This document shows positions 6,005-12,331 of a stretch of DNA of 12,331 nt, piece by piece (position 1 is the stretch's first letter; the number at the start of each line of letters is the position of its first letter). The stretch comes from UBA1402 sp964488495 (GTDB lineage Bacteria > Bacteroidota > Bacteroidia > Bacteroidales > UBA1402), in the NCBI GenBank assembly GCA_964488495.1, contig CAZAUQ010000057.1, positions 1 to 12,331 on the forward strand, in the 5' to 3' direction. The translations under genes and the position numbers were made by a program. A model generated the notes under the pieces. The model ran no database searches. It was not told where the DNA came from and saw nothing but the letters and a program-made list of their open reading frames with translations.

Positions 6005-7279
6005 TCAGGATCTCAAAGCCGATCTGTACGTCGAAATGGCTCTTTCGCGAGCCTGAGTATGCCCGATCATCCCGGTCGGATAAGTCGCAGTGTTCAACTC
6101 CGGGATCCATTGCCGGACATAAGCTTTGTCGGGATCGAATTTTCGGAGTTGCTCAGCAGGATTGAATATTCTGAAGTAGGGAGCGGCATCACACCCGGTA
6201 CCGGCAGCCCATTGCCAGTTGCCGTTGTTGGAAGCCAATTCGTAATCGAGCAATTTACCGGCAAAATAAGCTTCGCCCCAACGCCAGTCTATCAACAGAT
6301 GCTTGCACAAAAATCCGGCCACTACCATCCGGACGCGATTGTGCATATAACCGGTAGCATTCAGTTGGCGCATGCCGGCATCCACCATGGGATAACCGGT
6401 TTGTCCTTGAGTCCAGCGTTCAAATTCCTGCTCATTATTCCGCCAGGGCACAAAATCGTATTTCCTTTTGAAATTGTGGTGCAGCACTTCGGAAAAATGA
6501 TAAAGAATCTGCATGAAAAACTCCCTCCAGATCAACTCAGATAAAAAAGCTTCATTGTCAAGCACCTGCTTCACGATCTGACGAATACTGACAGTGCCGA
6601 AGCGCAGGTGAACCGACAAATAACTGGTTTGGTCCCGGGCCGGAAAATCTCTGAGCTTATGATAATTATCCAATACATCCAGCCGATAATCCCGAACTTT
6701 TATTTTTGAGGCTTTGAATCCCAGTTCAGCCAATTCCGGCAAGGGCATAGAAAACTTGACATAATGATCTGAATTTTCGGGCTTCATAAACTCAAGTCCC
6801 TGGCTCCTTAATTTGTGTAACCATTGATTTTTGTAGGGAGTAAATACGGTATAGGGGCTCTGATCGGCCTTTAGTACTTCCTTTCCGGCAAAGATTACCT
6901 GATCCTTGAAGCACTTGAAAGCTATGCCCTGTTGCGCTAAAACCTGCTCCACTTTTCTGTCTCTTTCGATAGCGTAGGGCTCGTAATCTTCGTTGGCGTA
7001 GACCGCCTGCACCCGGACTGTTTTCAGTATCGAATTCCAGACATCGGACACTTTTCCTTTGACACAATAAAGGCTGCTCCCATAGGACTTCAACTGATCA
7101 GTAATCATTTTGAGCCTCTGGTAAATAAAAGTAAGCCGGGAATCCTCCTCTTCGAGATCTGCCAAAATCTCTTCGTCAAAAATAAATACCGGCAGTACCG
7201 GAAACTCACCATTTAAAGCTTCCTGTAAAGCCCGGTTGTCTTCGAGTCGCAAATCTCTCCGAAACCAAAACACCGCCAT
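6005..7279 (-). CDS. phrB: Class I deoxyribodipyrimidine (CPD) photolyase
   Basis: Light-driven repair of cyclobutane pyrimidine dimers in DNA using FADH-. The protein is 424 aa. An N-terminal alpha/beta antenna domain begins FWFRRDLRLEDN (4-15). The C-terminal FAD domain contains TSYLSVHLRFGTVS (218-231), ELIWREFF (248-255, with substrate-contacting W251 and E248), TGYPMVDAGMRQLNATGYMH (294-313) and NNGNWQWAAGTG (351-362). The electron-transfer tryptophan triad of E. coli PhrB (W306/W359/W382) aligns to W279, W332 and W355, and the N5-contacting asparagine aligns to N351, so the enzyme should be an active photolyase and not a signalling cryptochrome. I chose the ATG at 7277-7279 because the family begins M-x-x-F-W-F-R-R-D; a TTG at 7303 would add eight residues. 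It follows the WG-repeat gene by 35 bp and may share its transcript. The antenna cofactor cannot be told from the sequence. Confidence 0.95.
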   Translation of the reverse strand: MAVFWFRRDLRLEDNRALQEALNGEFPVLPVFIFDEEILADLEEEDSRLTFIYQRLKMITDQLKSYGSSLYCVKGKVSDVWNSILKTVRVQAVYANEDYEPYAIERDRKVEQVLAQQGIAFKCFKDQVIFAGKEVLKADQSPYTVFTPYKNQWLHKLRSQGLEFMKPENSDHYVKFSMPLPELAELGFKASKIKVRDYRLDVLDNYHKLRDFPARDQTSYLSVHLRFGTVSIRQIVKQVLDNEAFLSELIWREFFMQILYHFSEVLHHNFKRKYDFVPWRNNEQEFERWTQGQTGYPMVDAGMRQLNATGYMHNRVRMVVAGFLCKHLLIDWRWGEAYFAGKLLDYELASNNGNWQWAAGTGCDAAPYFRIFNPAEQLRKFDPDKAYVRQWIPELNTATYPTGMIGHTQARERAISTYRSALRS

Positions 7280-7314
7280 TTTAATGGCTTTTTTTCCTTC
7301 CAAAGGATCGGATT

Positions 7315-8754
7315 TTAGTATTCGAATGATCTTCTTTTTGTAGCTGAAATATTAACAACCTGGCCAAAATCAACTTTTCCGGAAATTTTCAATTCTTTGG
7401 AAAGCATATCGTAAGTACCGGTAAAATTTTCTCCACTCAGGTAGATAATAGTCGCATTTCCTAATAAGTCCCTTGTTATATGAGCATCCACTTCCGTTTT
7501 ATATTTATAATCCAGAGCGGAATCCGATCCGGAACCATTGATTTTGATTTTTATATTGTTGTTATCCAGCCGATAAATAAAAATACCCTGACCGGAAACA
7601 TTTTGGGACATAAAACTGAGTCCACCAGGTTCGTTGTAAAAAAAAGGAGAATATTCACCTGCCATATATTTTGCCAGGTTGTCAGGATCGGCCTTAACAC
7701 GTTCCTTCTCCTCTAATGCAGCCTGCGCTTCAATATGTTGTTGTGCCAGTGTTTTATAATCTTTATATAACGACTTATAATAACCACGAACAACCTCCCC
7801 TACAGAATCTTGTGAAAGATTCATATTCTTATCGTAAACCTGCAGGTTTTTTTCCCCATCCAGCAATACCAAGTGGTCATCACTAATATTAAATCGCTCA
7901 TATACAGGTGCAATCACCACTTGACCGTTTTTGTCAATTACACCAAAATGATCGGATTCTTCATAAATCCAATGATTGAAAAAATAGTCCTTTGACTTGT
8001 ATTGATCCAAAAATAACAGAGTTTTACCCTTGTTGTCAATCCATTTTGGTTTATCCCATTTCCAGTAACTTATTTTGTAGTAATCGGGAGTATACTTCTC
8101 CTTTGGTTCAGGCATCAGGTAGGGCATTTTGGAAAAATCCTCCGCTTCTAATTCTGTGTAAAATTTACCTATGTAATAACCAAGATCATAGTCATTTGGT
8201 ACTGTAACGATGGTATCCAACATATCCGCTTTGTCGAAATCTATTCTGGCAAATGCGTGTATAGATTCGTAAGGACCTGTTTCTTTCAGAAAACAGACTG
8301 TGCTCATACCAATCAACGAGAGTTTATAGGAAGGGTCCCATTCTTTCACAATAGCCCGGTTCAAATCTATCGCATAAAAACTTTCACTCTTATTGTAATG
8401 CTCCCTGGCAATACCTATACCATCACCCATTACATTTATAGATTTAAAAATGGGAGGAAAAATAAAATTACCTAAGGTGTCAATTATTCCGTAAACGTAG
8501 TTATCAACAACCTTTGATTTATTCTTGATGTTGGGTTTATCAGTCCCTGCTTTTTTAAAGTTGAAGGCAGGTTTGGCGTCTGTATTGATTCTTACTACCC
8601 AATAATTGAAATTGGTATAAATATTTTCAATTCCATCGGCAGTAACCAATTTTCCCTTTGCATCGCGATGAACTACATACGTATTTTTTTTCTGTGCATA
8701 ACTAAAGGTGTTCAATACCAGCAAACCCAGTAAAATTAAAAGCATCTTTTTCAT
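7315..8754 (-). CDS. Exported WG-repeat protein
   Basis: Protein of 479 aa with a Sec signal peptide (MKKMLLILLGLLVLNTFSYA, likely cut after A20), so probably periplasmic or outer-membrane associated. Two clear WG-type beta repeats are visible: YGIIDTLGNFIFPPIF (88-103) and FGVIDKNGQVVIAPVYERF (270-288). A weaker one lies around WIDNKGKTLLFL (238-249). A charged helical stretch (about 330-356) follows, then a beta-rich C-terminal region (about 363-479) that I do not recognise. WG repeats are thought to form protein-binding beta structures; no enzymatic residues are evident and no function can be assigned. I took the ATG at 8752-8754 because it opens the signal peptide; an in-frame ATG at 8880 would place 42 unrelated residues before it and overlap the upstream gene. 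The coding sequence looks visibly more AT-rich than the photolyase and GH43 genes. It lies 49 bp from the nitroreductase gene. Confidence 0.85.
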   Translation of the reverse strand: MKKMLLILLGLLVLNTFSYAQKKNTYVVHRDAKGKLVTADGIENIYTNFNYWVVRINTDAKPAFNFKKAGTDKPNIKNKSKVVDNYVYGIIDTLGNFIFPPIFKSINVMGDGIGIAREHYNKSESFYAIDLNRAIVKEWDPSYKLSLIGMSTVCFLKETGPYESIHAFARIDFDKADMLDTIVTVPNDYDLGYYIGKFYTELEAEDFSKMPYLMPEPKEKYTPDYYKISYWKWDKPKWIDNKGKTLLFLDQYKSKDYFFNHWIYEESDHFGVIDKNGQVVIAPVYERFNISDDHLVLLDGEKNLQVYDKNMNLSQDSVGEVVRGYYKSLYKDYKTLAQQHIEAQAALEEKERVKADPDNLAKYMAGEYSPFFYNEPGGLSFMSQNVSGQGIFIYRLDNNNIKIKINGSGSDSALDYKYKTEVDAHITRDLLGNATIIYLSGENFTGTYDMLSKELKISGKVDFGQVVNISATKRRSFEY

Positions 8755-8803
8755 AACACGGGGATTAATAGTGTGAGTAAAAATAGTAATGAGTATTGTT
8801 CTA

Positions 8804-9721
8804 TTATTGAAAATGCACCGAAGCGAAGGTCCTCTTGATGCCTTTGTTGTAATGCACGGCCGGATAGCCGAAAGCCACAAACAGGCCTTCGCGGCTTTTG
8901 TATTTGATGTGGTATTTTTTACGGAGCTGTCTGGCTTTCTTCCCGTATTGAATCAAGGGATGTATTCCACCCAGCATACAGGTTCCCAGCCCCAGCGATT
9001 CAGCGGCAAGCATCGCGTAGGTGGCTGCCACTATGGGATCGGCCGGATCGCAATAGGGAGAGCCATAAAAATACATCAACAAGGGTGCATCGTAATTGAT
9101 GTAATTACGACCTTGTTCCATGTCTTCGATGTACACTTTGAACAGCGGGGCCACAAAATTCCGGAAAACCTCGTCGTTTTCTTTACCCCAAAACAAACGC
9201 ATAATCTTTAACACAGCCGGAGCAACCATAAAACGCAGGCTTTTGAGCAAGGCAGAAAAATCCTGAGCAAAAGTTCTTGATTTTTCTTTAGTATCGAACA
9301 CCAGCACCTGCACGTCAGATGGGGGCAAACCCATGGGTGCTGTTTGAGCAGCTTGAAGTATCTTTTCGGTCAGTTCCGGTTCAACAGGCCGCTCAGAAAA
9401 TTCCCGGATGCTGCGTCGCCGAAGAAACAAAGATGATAGTTGCCCATAAGAGGCCATGCTTGTTTTTGGAGGCAATTCAAAAAGATCGGCCCGGGAAAGC
9501 ATTCTGCCAGTAATAGTAATGGCATTCTCTGGACAGATGGCCATACAATGCCCACAGCCTATACAGCCAAAAATAGCATCAGCATTTACTACCGCTTTGT
9601 TGTTTTCCATCCTGAGCCCGAAATCCTTGCATACACTGACACAAAGCCCGCAAGCCTTGCACAATTGCTCGTCAATGCTAATAACAGCGGGCTCCTTGGC
9701 TCTGGTGGTCGGAATGGCCAT
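8804..9721 (-). CDS. Ferredoxin-nitroreductase fusion, 2x[4Fe-4S] plus FMN domain
   Basis: Cytoplasmic redox enzyme of 305 aa. The N-terminus is a bacterial-type ferredoxin module with two complete CxxCxxCxxxC clusters: C21, C24, C27, C31 and C53, C56, C59, C63 (the latter followed by PENAI). From about 95 a nitroreductase fold begins with RRRSIREFSE (101-110), then QAAQTAPMG (123-131), YINYDAPLLMYFYG (207-220) and a glycine-rich AAESLGLGTCMLGG (239-252), consistent with FMN binding. Such fusions are frequent in anaerobes, where electrons pass through the iron-sulfur clusters to flavin; the physiological acceptor is generally unknown. The length is within the usual range of the fusion family. 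The ATG at 9719-9721 is supported by a predicted promoter immediately upstream. Its position ahead of the WG-repeat and phrB genes (gaps of 49 and 35 bp) allows one transcript, without evidence of a shared function. Confidence 0.92.
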   Translation of the reverse strand: MAIPTTRAKEPAVISIDEQLCKACGLCVSVCKDFGLRMENNKAVVNADAIFGCIGCGHCMAICPENAITITGRMLSRADLFELPPKTSMASYGQLSSLFLRRRSIREFSERPVEPELTEKILQAAQTAPMGLPPSDVQVLVFDTKEKSRTFAQDFSALLKSLRFMVAPAVLKIMRLFWGKENDEVFRNFVAPLFKVYIEDMEQGRNYINYDAPLLMYFYGSPYCDPADPIVAATYAMLAAESLGLGTCMLGGIHPLIQYGKKARQLRKKYHIKYKSREGLFVAFGYPAVHYNKGIKRTFASVHFQ

Positions 9722-9744
9722 GAAAGTATAGCTTAATGAACGCC

Positions 9745-9774
9745 CAAAGATAATACTGTTTTTTATTTCTCAAA
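9745..9774 (-). promoter_or_regulatory. Predicted Bacteroidota-type promoter of the ferredoxin-nitroreductase gene
   Basis: On the minus strand TTTG (9771-9774) is followed after 18 bp by TATCTTTG (9745-9752), an exact match to the Bacteroidota consensus TAnnTTTG. The expected transcription start is near 9738, giving a leader of about 17 nt before the ATG at 9721. The -33 element and the stop codon of the GH43 gene lie within 6 bp of each other (TAA at 9763-9765), so the promoter partly sits inside the upstream gene and could uncouple the two. The match is direct; activity is inferred. Confidence 0.5.
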
Positions 9775-10797
9775 TTCTCTCAGAATTTGAATCTCGCTAC
9801 TGGTGATTTGAATAACTGCCCCGTGTTTGGGAGAACTGAAGTTAGTGGTTTTCATATCGGCTTCATTGAAGCGACCCAAGGACTCAAAATGCTCAAAACC
9901 GGAAGTTTCTGCAAAACCGAAATTATGGGGCCTGATGCTGAAAATATCATACATCAGCACCCATTTGTCCTGGCCTATTCTTTTCCACACATTGGGCGCC
10001 TCGCAGGAGCCGGGCTCAAAATCGATCCAGCGATCGTCGTAGACATAGCCGCCGTTGATCCTATCGGAAACAGCCATTTTTATACCTCCCGGATTTTCCT
10101 GTGCAACGTACATCATACAATAACGTCCGTCGGGCATAGGCGTAATATCGGCATCCAAAATCTGAATCTCAGGATCGGGATACTCAAAAAGCAGTTTTGG
10201 TTCCGTGAGCAGGCGGGTAAAATCGTCGTCGGTATAAGCATAGTACAATTGAGTTTTGCCGTGCCCAAGCCGCATGGTGAAGTAAAGCATCATCTTTTTC
10301 TCCTGCGGATCGTAAATGCTTTGCGGAGCCCAGGCGCAACCTACATCCAGATGAGGAAAAGCCTCCTGAATGTACACCTTGTTGTGCGTCCAGTGAATCA
10401 AATCGTAAGATTTCATCAACACAAAACCCCGGTTGTTACCCCAGTCGTATTCTTCCTGAGGCCTCTCCCATTGTGTGTCGCGAAAACCCAGTTGCTGAGC
10501 AAAAATATGCAAATCGGTCATGGCCAGGTAAAATGCGCCGTCAGGGCCACGAGTAATGTGCGGATCACGTATGCCTTTCTGTCCGGCTATGGTATCGCCT
10601 ACCACCACAGCTTTGCCCCCGTTAATGGCTGTAAAAGTATAACCGTCTTCGCTGATAGCCATGTGCAGGCTATGGGTATTGTCCTGGAAATACACCAGCA
10701 AATAGCCCGACATATCCTTTTCACTCAAAGGTTTATTTTTTTGTAAGCCGCACGAAGCCAGACTAAGCATCAGGGCTATTAATACTAGATTTCTCAT
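9763..10797 (-). CDS. Glycoside hydrolase family 43 lipoprotein
   Basis: Predicted five-bladed beta-propeller glycosidase acting on arabinose- or xylose-containing polysaccharide side chains. From the ATG at 10795-10797 it is 344 aa. MRNLVLIALMLSLASCG is a lipoprotein signal with lipobox LASC, lipidated Cys16. The residues after the cysteine (GLQKNK) lack the acidic export signal usual for surface lipoproteins, so a periplasm-facing location is more likely. GH43 signatures are GIRDPHI (75-81, D78 candidate catalytic base), DADITPMPDGRY (215-226, D217 candidate pKa modulator) and SCEAPNVW (264-271, E266 candidate acid). WAPQSIYDP and an N-terminal GYLLVYFQDN also fit the family. Substrate cannot be told from the sequence. 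An in-frame ATG at 10824 would add nine residues and cannot be excluded. Upstream lie three 22-bp direct repeats, possible sites for a regulator. Confidence 0.9.
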   Translation of the reverse strand: MRNLVLIALMLSLASCGLQKNKPLSEKDMSGYLLVYFQDNTHSLHMAISEDGYTFTAINGGKAVVVGDTIAGQKGIRDPHITRGPDGAFYLAMTDLHIFAQQLGFRDTQWERPQEEYDWGNNRGFVLMKSYDLIHWTHNKVYIQEAFPHLDVGCAWAPQSIYDPQEKKMMLYFTMRLGHGKTQLYYAYTDDDFTRLLTEPKLLFEYPDPEIQILDADITPMPDGRYCMMYVAQENPGGIKMAVSDRINGGYVYDDRWIDFEPGSCEAPNVWKRIGQDKWVLMYDIFSIRPHNFGFAETSGFEHFESLGRFNEADMKTTNFSSPKHGAVIQITSSEIQILREFEK

Positions 10798-10884
10798 TGC
10801 TTTGCGTTTTATTGTTTCTAACATATTTCTTTGCTGTTTAAAATTTCCAACTTCCTTCTATATCTATTCTTTCAATCTTTCTTC

Positions 10885-10950
10885 TGCACTTATTACGTAC
10901 TTAATTTGCACTTATTCCGTACTTTATTTGCACTCTGTCAGTACCGTTTC
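10885..10950. repeat. Three tandem 22-bp direct repeats upstream of the GH43 gene
   Basis: Consecutive units at 10885-10906, 10907-10928 and 10929-10950 with no spacer. Copies 1 and 2 match at 20 of 22 positions; copy 3 matches copy 2 at 14 of 22. All three keep TGCACT at unit positions 1-6 and GTAC at positions 13-16. The two conserved blocks are about one helical turn apart and the units two turns apart, so all would face the same side of the DNA. This spacing resembles binding sites of AraC-type regulators. The repeat is direct observation; the operator role is inference. The nearest copy is 87 bp from the preferred GH43 start. Confidence 0.8.
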
Positions 10951-10963
10951 AATATATTCTGGA

Positions 10964-12331
10964 TTATTTCAACAGCACTTTATGTTTGGTCGACTGACTG
11001 CCGGAGTCGATAGTAATGATGTAAAGGCCTTTATTCAAATGAGTAAGATCGATTTCCGTTGTTCCGGTATCGTAGGCCCTTTGTTCCAGCAGGAGTTTTC
11101 CTTCGAGGTTTTCCAGTTTAATATGCAACTCGTCAGCGGCCCGGGGTAGCTGAATAAAAAGCTTCCCTGTCGTCGGATTGGGATAAACCAGGAGTTCTGC
11201 GGCCTGAGCTCCTTCGAGAGCTGTGGCAACGACCACTTTGATAAGTCCGCTCGAAGTAAAATCACTCAGGTCCCATTCCAGACCTACACCGGGGATGGAC
11301 GGCTCAACGGATGTAAAGCCCCCCGTAATGGTGCCCGGCCGTACTATCTGAAAGGACTGGCCTTCCTGATAGGGTTGATCGGTGATGTTTTGCATGATCA
11401 AGTTGCCGTTGGCCACAAAATTGCCCGAGGGAGCCATCATATCCGATTTTTCTGCGCCCGGATCCACTTTGACCACAAAATTGGATTCTGCCTGCATTTG
11501 TACATTACTGGTTCTGAGCGAAGTGCCCGCAGTCAGGTTGTTGGGCTGATACATACCGGCATACAGGCTGCCGCCCGATTCAACAATTATGTTGCCTTGA
11601 ATATTTCCGTTGCCACTCAAAAAGGCGCCGTTCCTGACATAAACAGTCGAGGTGCCCGGGCCGCTGGTAAGACCGGAAACAGTGAGCCCTCCTTCATTGA
11701 TCAGGAAATTAGCCGTGGAAGTCATGGCAGAGCTCAGGGTCATAATGCCGGTTCCTACTTTCTTGATAAGGCCGGTTTCGATGTTGCCTTGGTAAGTAAA
11801 ATCCTCGTTCCGGTAACCAATTTCCCAGGTGCCGGCTCCCCAGAAACGGCCTTTGCCTTTGATGGAGCCGATTTTGACTGTCTGGGTCTTCATATCGTCA
11901 AAGACGCCTTCGGTTCCGAGATCAATCACCGCTTTGGCATAGCCGTAGGTGCTGTAATTACGGAAGGAGTTGGGATTCATCAATTTAATGGTACCGGTGA
12001 AATTGCTCCAGTTGCCGTTGAAATCGGAACGTACCCAGGGCACATAAATATAGAGGGTTCCACCTCCGGTCAGGCTATTGGTATAGCTACAACGACTATC
12101 CACATAGAAGCGGCCAAATTGTCCCTCTTCGACCACCAGGGGATAACTCGAGGCACTGTAGGAGCCGCTGCTGTCGAAAGCTTTGAGTGTACCGCCTTCG
12201 AAAATCACTTTGCGGCCGGGCAAAGCCTGTTCGGTACTCAGTTGCACGGTACCGGCTTTGAGTAGCAATTCGGTATTGGTATTGGCTTCCGACAGGGATA
12301 AGGTATAATTGCCGGTTTTGATCAGGCGGTC
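10964..12331 (-). CDS. T9SS-secreted repeat-rich beta-structured protein (5' end beyond window)
   Basis: The C-terminal 455 residues of a larger secreted protein; the frame is open to the right edge and no start is visible. The visible part is Gly/Ser/Thr/Asn-rich and beta-strand rich. It contains stretches resembling autotransporter-associated beta-strand repeats: LIKTGNYTLSLSEAN at residues 3-17 and LIKKVGTGIMTLSSA at 188-202, each followed about 15 residues later by a G-x-(L/V) strand (KAGTVQLS, NEGGLTVSG). The C-terminus (about 378-455) is a type A T9SS sorting domain: ELLVYPNPTTGKLFI, then LENLEGKLLLEQ, GTTEIDLTHLNKGLYIITI and a final KHKVLLK. The protein should therefore pass through the outer membrane by the type IX system and be anchored or released at the surface. 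Catalytic modules may lie in the missing N-terminal part; in Bacteroidota such tails often follow polysaccharide-degrading or adhesin domains. Function of the whole is unknown. Confidence 0.9.
   Translation of the reverse strand, partial: DRLIKTGNYTLSLSEANTNTELLLKAGTVQLSTEQALPGRKVIFEGGTLKAFDSSGSYSASSYPLVVEEGQFGRFYVDSRCSYTNSLTGGGTLYIYVPWVRSDFNGNWSNFTGTIKLMNPNSFRNYSTYGYAKAVIDLGTEGVFDDMKTQTVKIGSIKGKGRFWGAGTWEIGYRNEDFTYQGNIETGLIKKVGTGIMTLSSAMTSTANFLINEGGLTVSGLTSGPGTSTVYVRNGAFLSGNGNIQGNIIVESGGSLYAGMYQPNNLTAGTSLRTSNVQMQAESNFVVKVDPGAEKSDMMAPSGNFVANGNLIMQNITDQPYQEGQSFQIVRPGTITGGFTSVEPSIPGVGLEWDLSDFTSSGLIKVVVATALEGAQAAELLVYPNPTTGKLFIQLPRAADELHIKLENLEGKLLLEQRAYDTGTTEIDLTHLNKGLYIITIDSGSQSTKHKVLLK

Noticed and set aside
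8755..8880. N-terminal extension of the WG-repeat protein from an upstream ATG
   Set aside because: The extension overlaps the end of the nitroreductase gene and would bury a typical signal peptide 42 residues inside the protein.
9787..10746. Open frame of about 319 codons on the plus strand
   Set aside because: It lies antisense to the GH43 gene, which has catalytic motifs and a lipobox; the plus-strand translation shows no recognisable domain.
11375..12265. Open frame of about 296 codons on the plus strand
   Set aside because: It is antisense to the T9SS protein, whose sorting domain and beta repeats are clear. The long frame reflects the biased composition of the repeat-rich coding strand.

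Overview
The window looks like a chromosomal segment of a Bacteroidota species, probably an anaerobic or facultative plant-polysaccharide degrader of the Bacteroidales/Marinilabiliales type. Three things suggest this: a C-terminal type IX secretion (T9SS) sorting domain, which is confined to that phylum; few recognisable Shine-Dalgarno sites; and one good match to the Bacteroidota promoter consensus (TTTG, then TAnnTTTG). The taxonomic call is an inference; no rRNA or other marker gene is present. All eleven genes read on the minus strand, so the order of transcription runs from high to low coordinates. There are no tRNA or rRNA genes, CRISPR arrays, insertion sequences or gene-free stretches above 300 bases.

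From the right edge: (1) 10964-12331 is the C-terminal part of a large T9SS-secreted, repeat-rich beta-structured protein. (2) A 139-bp gap holds three direct 22-bp repeats, candidate operators. (3) Next come a GH43 lipoprotein, a ferredoxin-nitroreductase fusion with its own predicted promoter, a WG-repeat exported protein and a class I photolyase (phrB), separated by 35-49 bp. (4) After a 127-bp gap containing a 9-bp inverted repeat over a possible promoter comes a redox-sensor-like block: a DUF438/hemerythrin/PAS protein, a DUF1858-DUF2249 protein, and a second hemerythrin/PAS protein that is a divergent paralogue of the first. (5) Three genes follow at 6-12 bp spacing: a Cdd1-type helix-hairpin-helix protein, a GNAT acetyltransferase that appears to lack its acetyl-CoA-binding core, and a CaCA-family Na+/Ca2+ exchanger. 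(6) A family 1 pectate-lyase-like gene runs off the left edge.

The two ends and the GH43 gene point to pectin or hemicellulose use: secreted lyase, lipoprotein glycosidase and T9SS cargo. No SusC/SusD pair is visible, so this is not a demonstrated polysaccharide utilisation locus. The middle is a stress/redox section (photolyase, flavin/iron-sulfur enzyme, di-iron-type hemerythrin domains with PAS sensors). The most interesting part is the DUF438 / DUF1858-DUF2249 / HHE-PAS trio: two non-identical copies of the same sensor architecture flanking a small partner protein. This suggests a cytoplasmic O2/NO or iron-redox sensing module whose output is unknown.
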